Below are positions 6,136 through 10,927 of a stretch of 10,927 bases of DNA, in pieces. Made by a program: the position numbers and the translations under genes. How positions within the stretch are numbered: the first letter of the stretch is position 1; the number at the start of each line of letters is the position of its first letter. The notes below the pieces were generated by a model. That model ran no database searches. It was not told the origin of the DNA and was given only the letters and a program-made list of their open reading frames with translations. The DNA is from Candidatus Cellulosilyticum pullistercoris (GTDB taxonomy: Bacteria; Bacillota; Clostridia; Lachnospirales; Cellulosilyticaceae). The stretch is taken from NCBI GenBank assembly GCA_018883705.1, contig JAHLFQ010000230.1, forward strand, positions 1 to 10,927, in the 5' to 3' direction.

Positions 6136-7392
6136 ATGAAACTTAAGAAGGTAGCTTTATTAACAGTAATGTGTATGGTAGGAGCAATGGGTGTTGGATG
6201 TGGTAATAATGGAGAAGGAGTAGCAGCAAGTACAGAGCCAAGTGGAAATAAATCAGAAACTGAGGTGAATATTACTTCAGATCCTGTCACGTTAACTGTT
6301 TGGGAATCAACAGGAGGACCAGATGAGTTCATTAAGCAAGCAGGGGAAGCTTTTACAAAACAATATCCTAATATCACTATTGAATATGTTAACGTTGAGC
6401 TTGGTGATACTACAACTCAAATTGCTTTAGATGGTCCGGCAGGGGTAGGGCCAGATGTCTTTGCGGCACCACATGATAAATTAGGGGAACTGGTATCAGG
6501 AGGGCATATTCTTGCTACCAAGGATGCCGATAAAGTAGCTCAAACAGCACTAGGTGCTTGTACATCAGCACTTACATATGACGGGAAAATGTATGGGTAT
6601 CCTGTTTCAGCAGAAACTTATACACTATTTTATAATAAAGATTTAATTGATGAAGCAGAAGTTCCAACAACTTGGGAAGATTTAAAGGCTTTTAGTGAAA
6701 AGTTCAATGCAGAACATAATAATCAATATGGATTTATGATGGATGTTGAAAATGGTTACTATACTATCATCTTTACAACGAGCGAAGATAACCGTCTATT
6801 TGGACCAGATGGTACAGATACAAGTAATACAAATATTAATTCAGAAGCTTCAGTAGAAGGTATGAAATTCTTCCAAGGTTTAAGAAGTGCACTAGATATT
6901 CCATCAGCTGACTTAACAACAGCTGCCTGCGACGCAGCATTTAGTAGCGGTAATGTAGCACTTTATATTACAGGCTTATGGAATGTGGCTACTTTTGAAA
7001 GTGCCGGACTTAACTTTGGTGTAGCACCACTTCCAAGCTTACCAGGTAACGATACACCTGCAGCATCTTTCTCTGGAACAAGAGCAATGTTTGTATCTGC
7101 TTATACAGATTATCCTGAGGAATCTGCTTTATTTGCAGAATTTCTAATGTCAGAAGAGATGCAAAAATTACGTTTCGATCTAACAGGTTCTCTTCCAGCT
7201 ATAAATTGTGAAGTAGAAAGTCCATATATTGCTGGTTTCTTAAAGCAACTAGATTATGCCTTCCCAATGCCATCTATTCCACAAATGAATGGTTTCTGGG
7301 ATGCGATGAAAGCAGCAAGTGCTAATATTTGGGATGGTGCAGATGTTCAAACTGAATTAGATGCTTGTAACAGTACAATCTTAGCTCAGTAA
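6136..7392 (+). CDS. Sugar ABC transporter substrate-binding lipoprotein (MalE-like)
   Basis: This 418-residue extracellular binding protein begins with a lipoprotein signal: basic MKLKK, a hydrophobic core, and GVGC with C22 as the predicted lipidated cysteine. The -3 residue is glycine rather than the usual leucine, a slight departure from the lipobox. A short Ser/Thr/Glu-rich linker follows to about residue 48. The mature domain shows family-1 solute-binding features: VTLTVWES, FTKQYPNITIEYV, and the MalE-like GPDVFAAPHDKLGELVSGG near 108-127, then YGYPVSAETYTLFYNK. It should capture an oligosaccharide and deliver it to the two permeases downstream; the GH35 gene suggests beta-galactosides, as in the ganSPQ system. 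ATG 6136 follows GGGAGG (6120-6125). A hairpin directly after the gene probably keeps its expression above that of the permeases. Confidence 0.9.
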   Translation: MKLKKVALLTVMCMVGAMGVGCGNNGEGVAASTEPSGNKSETEVNITSDPVTLTVWESTGGPDEFIKQAGEAFTKQYPNITIEYVNVELGDTTTQIALDGPAGVGPDVFAAPHDKLGELVSGGHILATKDADKVAQTALGACTSALTYDGKMYGYPVSAETYTLFYNKDLIDEAEVPTTWEDLKAFSEKFNAEHNNQYGFMMDVENGYYTIIFTTSEDNRLFGPDGTDTSNTNINSEASVEGMKFFQGLRSALDIPSADLTTAACDAAFSSGNVALYITGLWNVATFESAGLNFGVAPLPSLPGNDTPAASFSGTRAMFVSAYTDYPEESALFAEFLMSEEMQKLRFDLTGSLPAINCEVESPYIAGFLKQLDYAFPMPSIPQMNGFWDAMKAASANIWDGADVQTELDACNSTILAQ

Positions 7393-7413
7393 GGGAAGTA
7401 TTCATCTAAAGAT

Positions 7414-7443
7414 AGGTGCACAGAGCAGTCTGTGCACCTTTTT
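7414..7443 (+). terminator. Intra-operon terminator or attenuating hairpin
   Basis: An 11-bp perfect stem pairs 7414-7424 (AGGTGCACAGA) with 7429-7439 across the loop GCAG and is followed by TTTTT (7439-7443). It lies between the binding protein and the permease genes, and I see no good promoter between it and the next start. Partial read-through, plus mRNA 3'-end protection, would give more binding protein than permease, a common arrangement in sugar ABC operons. Confidence 0.75.
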
Positions 7444-7476
7444 GGCAAAGCAAATACATAATTGAGGGGTGAATTT

Positions 7477-8799
7477 ATGCAGATTGCAATTCAAACAGAT
7501 GGTTCTTCTAGAAAAAAGGTCATGTTAACTTCTATTTTGTTTATGGGATTAGGGCATATTATTTACTTAAAAGAATATTTAAAAGGTGCTTTTTATGCGT
7601 TAATTGAAATTTTAATGTTAGCATTTTCACCGATAATCGTCAATAAACTGATTAATTTAGTAACACTAGGAAGTCCTCAGCCAGATGTTCCAATTAAGAT
7701 GAGAGATAATTCCATTTTTATGCTTATTGATGGTGTGATTATACTAGCTATTTTATTTATTTTTGTAGCCATTTATATTATTTCAGTAAGAAGTGCCTTG
7801 GAGTCTTATGATGCTTATTGTGTACATGGTAGTTTTAAAAGTGAGAAGCATATAATCTCTAGTACAGTACAAAAAGCCTTTCCTATCTTCGGGCTTGTAC
7901 CTAGTGTAGGGCTTGTCCTTTTCTTTGTAGTGGTTCCGCTTGTTTTCTCAGCATGTGTCGCGTTTACTAACTATGCAGCGCCTAATAATATTCCACCTAA
8001 TAATACGGTGGACTGGGTTGGACTTTCCAACTTTAAAACCATGTTTGGAGGAAATGCGGCTTGGTCAACAGGATTTGGTAGAGTGGCATTATGGACAGTG
8101 GTTTGGGGTGCACTTGCAACTTTCACTTGTTATTTTGGGGGCATGATTATGGCAGTCGTACTTCAACAAAGTAAACTTAAAATTGCTCCTTTATTTAGAA
8201 CGATTTTTATCTTACCTTATGCAGTACCAGCAGTTGTTAGTATGTTAGTATGGGCAAACTTGTTAAATGGCAGTTTTGGTATTGTGAATCGAACGCTTAT
8301 TGAATTAGGGATTACTTCATCAGCAATTCCATGGCTGAGTAATGAATGGCTAGCCAAGTTTGTCTGTGTGTTAGTCAATTTATGGGCAGGATTTCCATAC
8401 TTCATGCTTCTTATTACAGGATCTATGACAGCAATTTCTAATGATATTTATGAAGCAGCCACTATCGATGGCGCTAATCAGTTCCAGATTTTTAAGAGAA
8501 TTATTTTACCACTTGTTCTTTATCAAACCACACCTCTTATCATCATGTCTTTTACCCATAATATTAATAACTTTGGTGCCATTTTCTTCTTAACCACTGG
8601 CTATCCAGTTGTTGCAGATAGTACGACAACAGGCGCAGGTGGAACAGATATTCTAGTCACTTGGATTTATAAGCTCACAGTTAATTTACTTAAATATAAC
8701 TATGCAGCCGTGCTTGCAGTTGTTATCTTTGTCGTTCTTGCACCGTTTGCAATCTATAACTTTAGAAGAACAAAATCATATAAGGATGGTGAATTATAA
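7477..8799 (+). CDS. Sugar ABC transporter permease, MalF-like
   Basis: This 440-residue inner-membrane permease has about nine hydrophobic segments. Three lie in an N-terminal extension (about 15-31, 37-59, 79-104) that Firmicute MalF/MdxF/GanP-type proteins also carry; the others lie near 138-164, 204-229, 243-263, 291-315, 344-364 and 409-427. The EAA loop that docks on the ATPase is clear: E326-A-A-T-I-D-G332, ending in I-L-P345. The start is ATG 7477 after GAGGGGTGA (7464-7472). An in-frame TTG at 7462 would place the ribosome binding site inside the coding frame and is rejected. The stop codon overlaps the next gene's ATG by one base. It should form the translocation pore with the following permease. 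No ATPase gene is in the window, so a shared MsmX-type ATPase is expected elsewhere. Confidence 0.92.
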   Translation: MQIAIQTDGSSRKKVMLTSILFMGLGHIIYLKEYLKGAFYALIEILMLAFSPIIVNKLINLVTLGSPQPDVPIKMRDNSIFMLIDGVIILAILFIFVAIYIISVRSALESYDAYCVHGSFKSEKHIISSTVQKAFPIFGLVPSVGLVLFFVVVPLVFSACVAFTNYAAPNNIPPNNTVDWVGLSNFKTMFGGNAAWSTGFGRVALWTVVWGALATFTCYFGGMIMAVVLQQSKLKIAPLFRTIFILPYAVPAVVSMLVWANLLNGSFGIVNRTLIELGITSSAIPWLSNEWLAKFVCVLVNLWAGFPYFMLLITGSMTAISNDIYEAATIDGANQFQIFKRIILPLVLYQTTPLIIMSFTHNINNFGAIFFLTTGYPVVADSTTTGAGGTDILVTWIYKLTVNLLKYNYAAVLAVVIFVVLAPFAIYNFRRTKSYKDGEL

Positions 8800-9641
8800 T
8801 GAATCACAAGATTATTAGAAAGTTTAATCTAACCTTCATTCTTATATTTCTATTAGGAACTTCAGTCTTTGTTATTTATCCGCTCATTTATGTAGTAAGT
8901 GGTGCCTTTTCACCAGGAAATTCTATTGCGGCATTAAGTATCGTGCCTTTTGGTGATGGTATTACATTGAAACATTTTGAATATTTGTTTAATAACACGG
9001 ATTACTTACAGTGGTTTAAAAATACTTTATATGTAGCGGTATGTACCTCTCTTGCTACCATTTGTATTGCCTCATTAAGTGCTTACGTATTTTCTCGTTT
9101 TCATTTTGTAATGAAAAAACAAATGATGATGGCAATGTTAATTCTTCAAATTTTTCCTTCTTTTGTCGGGATGGTAGCCATCTATGTCATTTTACTTAGA
9201 ATCGGAGGATTAGATAAACTTTGGGGGCTGATTTTAGTTTATCTTGCAGGAAATATTCCTTATAATACGTGGATGGTAAAAAGCTATATTGATACCATTC
9301 CAAAAAGTTTAGATGAAGCAGCCAGGATTGATGGGGCAAGTCACTTCAAAATCTTTAGAAGTATTATTTTCCCTATAGCAAGACCTATCATTATTTTCTT
9401 AGGTATTTCAAGTTTTACAGCACCTTGGATGGACTATATCTTCCCTAAGATGGTACTTCGTTCTTCTAATAAACAAACTTTAGCGCTAGGTTTATATAGC
9501 AGTTTCTTAACAGAAAAGAAAAATGAATTTACAAATTTTGCAGCGGGTGCACTACTGATTGCCATACCATTTATTATTTTCTTTGTGATTATGCAAAAAA
9601 CGATGATTACAAGTATGGGTGGTTCAGCCGTTAAAGAATAA
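8799..9641 (+). CDS. Sugar ABC transporter permease, MalG-like
   Basis: This 280-residue protein is the second pore subunit, at the usual MalG/GanQ length. It has about six hydrophobic segments (near 11-33, 76-97, 108-135, 140-158, 194-212, 247-266). The EAA motif reads E173-A-A-R-I-D-G179 and ends at F-P192, matching the docking loop of this family. The gene starts at ATG 8799, overlapping the upstream stop in TAATG, so translation is probably coupled. AAGGATGGTGA (8782-8792) inside the upstream gene can act as the ribosome binding site. Twenty-seven bases separate its stop from the GH35 start, with no terminator, so the enzyme is co-transcribed. Substrate assignment to beta-galactosides is by context. 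Confidence 0.92.
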   Translation: MNHKIIRKFNLTFILIFLLGTSVFVIYPLIYVVSGAFSPGNSIAALSIVPFGDGITLKHFEYLFNNTDYLQWFKNTLYVAVCTSLATICIASLSAYVFSRFHFVMKKQMMMAMLILQIFPSFVGMVAIYVILLRIGGLDKLWGLILVYLAGNIPYNTWMVKSYIDTIPKSLDEAARIDGASHFKIFRSIIFPIARPIIIFLGISSFTAPWMDYIFPKMVLRSSNKQTLALGLYSSFLTEKKNEFTNFAAGALLIAIPFIIFFVIMQKTMITSMGGSAVKE

Positions 9642-9668
9642 GACAAAAAAGAGAAGAGGATGAAAGGA

Positions 9669-10927
9669 ATGGAAATGGATACACAAAAAATGAGTGGGGA
9701 TTGCTTTGCATATAATGAAAAATACTTAGTAAAAAATGGTGCACCTTGGTTTCCTATTATGGGAGAAATGCATTACTCCAGATATCCAAGTCAGTATTGG
9801 GAAGAATCTATCGAAAAAATGAAAGCAGGAGGTGTAGATGTACTTTCTAGTTATATTTTGTGGATTCATCATGAGGAAATAGAAGGAGAGTATGATTTCT
9901 CGGGAAATAAAAATTTAAGGGTTTTTGTGGAGACTTGTAAAAAATGCAATATTTATGTGGTACTTCGTATCGGTCCTTGGTGTCATGCAGAAGTAAGAAA
10001 TGGGGGATTTCCAGACTGGCTGTTAAAGAAAGAGTTTGAAGTACGTACCAATGATGAAGCTTATTTTGAGGCTGTTCATAAGTTTTATAGCAAAATTTAT
10101 GAACAAGTAGAAGGACTTCTACTAAAAGATGGGGGACCCATTATAGGTATACAAATCGAGAATGAATATGGGCATTGTGGTGGATTAAATGGAGATGCAG
10201 GGGAAATACATATGAAAAGACTCACTCAAATGGCTAAGGAAATCGGTTTTGATGTCCCTCTTTATACAGCCACAGGATGGGGAGGTGCTATGACAGGAGG
10301 ACTTATTCCTGTTATGGGTGGTTACTGTGAGGCACCTTGGGATCAACGTTTAACCGAGATTGAGCCAAGTGGTAATTATATTTTTACCCATGAGCGAAAT
10401 GATCACAATATAGGAAGTGACTATGGATTTGGTGAAGGAATTACTTTTGATATCAGTAAGTTTCCTTATCTGACAGCTGAGCTTGGTGGTGGACTTCAAG
10501 TGACGCATCATCGTAGACCTATCGCACATTCTAAAGATATTGGAGCAATGTCTATGGTGAAGCTAGGAAGTGGTGTGAATCTCTTAGGGTATTATATGTA
10601 TCATGGTGGCACCAATCCTAAAGGAAAGCTTTCTTTCTTACAAGAGTCTAAAGCCACAGGTTCTGTTAATGACTTACCGGAGTTAAATTATGATTTCAGA
10701 GCACCTATTAGAGCATATGGCCAAGTATCAGAAACTTATAAGGAAATAAAATTATTAACGATGTTCATTAAGGATTTTGGAAGCAGCCTTTGTGAGATGC
10801 CAGCTCATATACCAGAAAGTAATCCACTTTATCCTAGTAACCTTACGGATTTAAGAACCAGTATCAGACACAACGGAAAATCTGGTTATTTATTCGTTAA
10901 TAACTATCAAAGACGCTATCAGATGGC
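9669..10927 (+). CDS. GH35 beta-galactosidase, 3' end beyond the window
   Basis: The open frame continues off the window; 419 complete codons are visible. Residues 22-120 show the GH35 barrel start: FPIMGEMHYSRYP, WEESIEKMKAGGVD, and LRIGPWCHAEVRNGGFPDWL. The family signature GGPIIGIQIENEYG follows at about 155-168, with E166 as the predicted acid/base. The predicted nucleophile is E271 in FPYLTAELGGG. GH35 enzymes remove terminal beta-galactose by a retaining mechanism. There is no signal peptide, so the enzyme should act in the cytoplasm on sugars brought in by the upstream transporter. In-frame ATGs at 9660, 9669 and 9675 compete. ATG 9669 has AGAGG (9655-9659) at spacing 9; ATG 9675 has AAAGGA (9663-9668) at spacing 6 and is nearly as good. 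The true linkage cleaved cannot be told from the sequence. Confidence 0.92.
   Translation, partial: MEMDTQKMSGDCFAYNEKYLVKNGAPWFPIMGEMHYSRYPSQYWEESIEKMKAGGVDVLSSYILWIHHEEIEGEYDFSGNKNLRVFVETCKKCNIYVVLRIGPWCHAEVRNGGFPDWLLKKEFEVRTNDEAYFEAVHKFYSKIYEQVEGLLLKDGGPIIGIQIENEYGHCGGLNGDAGEIHMKRLTQMAKEIGFDVPLYTATGWGGAMTGGLIPVMGGYCEAPWDQRLTEIEPSGNYIFTHERNDHNIGSDYGFGEGITFDISKFPYLTAELGGGLQVTHHRRPIAHSKDIGAMSMVKLGSGVNLLGYYMYHGGTNPKGKLSFLQESKATGSVNDLPELNYDFRAPIRAYGQVSETYKEIKLLTMFIKDFGSSLCEMPAHIPESNPLYPSNLTDLRTSIRHNGKSGYLFVNNYQRRYQM

Noticed and set aside
6117..6377. 86-codon - strand frame opposite the binding-protein gene
   Set aside because: Antisense shadow of the lipoprotein coding sequence with no independent start signal.
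9434..9646. 70-codon - strand frame opposite the MalG-like gene
   Set aside because: Antisense shadow of a conserved permease; no ribosome binding site or family likeness.

Overview
This is an AT-rich stretch of a low-GC, Gram-positive, Clostridia-type chromosome. The composition, strong AAGGAG-type ribosome binding sites, an S-layer-homology cell-wall enzyme and a lipoprotein sugar-binding protein all fit a fibre- or glycan-degrading Lachnospirales-like anaerobe. A Cellulosilyticum-like host is a guess from general resemblance only. No rRNA, tRNA, CRISPR array, insertion sequence or phage gene is visible.

Left part (1-2525). About 630 bases carry no convincing protein gene. They do hold a compact element at 364-442: a strong hairpin with a G-rich loop, a G tract, a second hairpin and a possible 10-residue peptide, all just downstream of a plausible promoter. 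Next comes a small zinc-ribbon/TM2 membrane protein (+). It converges on a D-alanyl-D-alanine carboxypeptidase (S11) with C-terminal S-layer homology repeats (-), and the two share a bidirectional terminator.

Middle part (2526-4979). A TetR-type regulator (+) diverges from the carboxypeptidase gene and ends at its own terminator. A FUSC-type membrane protein follows, fused to a HAD/Cof-like cytosolic domain whose catalytic aspartates are degenerate. Its promoter region carries a perfect 16-bp palindrome. A strong hairpin terminator closes this unit.

Right part (4980-10927). This is a sugar-utilisation operon: LacI-type regulator, extracellular solute-binding lipoprotein, MalF-like and MalG-like permeases, then a cytoplasmic GH35 beta-galactosidase cut by the window end. 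A consensus-like promoter is followed immediately by a perfect palindrome with a central CG step, the expected form of a LacI-family operator, so the operon is probably repressed by its own first gene. A hairpin-plus-T-tract between the binding protein and the permeases probably lowers permease and enzyme expression relative to the binding protein. No ABC ATPase is present, so a shared MsmX-type ATPase elsewhere is likely. The likely task is uptake of beta-galactosides and their hydrolysis inside the cell.

No clearly new multi-gene system is proven here. The items most worth following up are the FUSC-pseudoHAD fusion and the structured element at 364-442.
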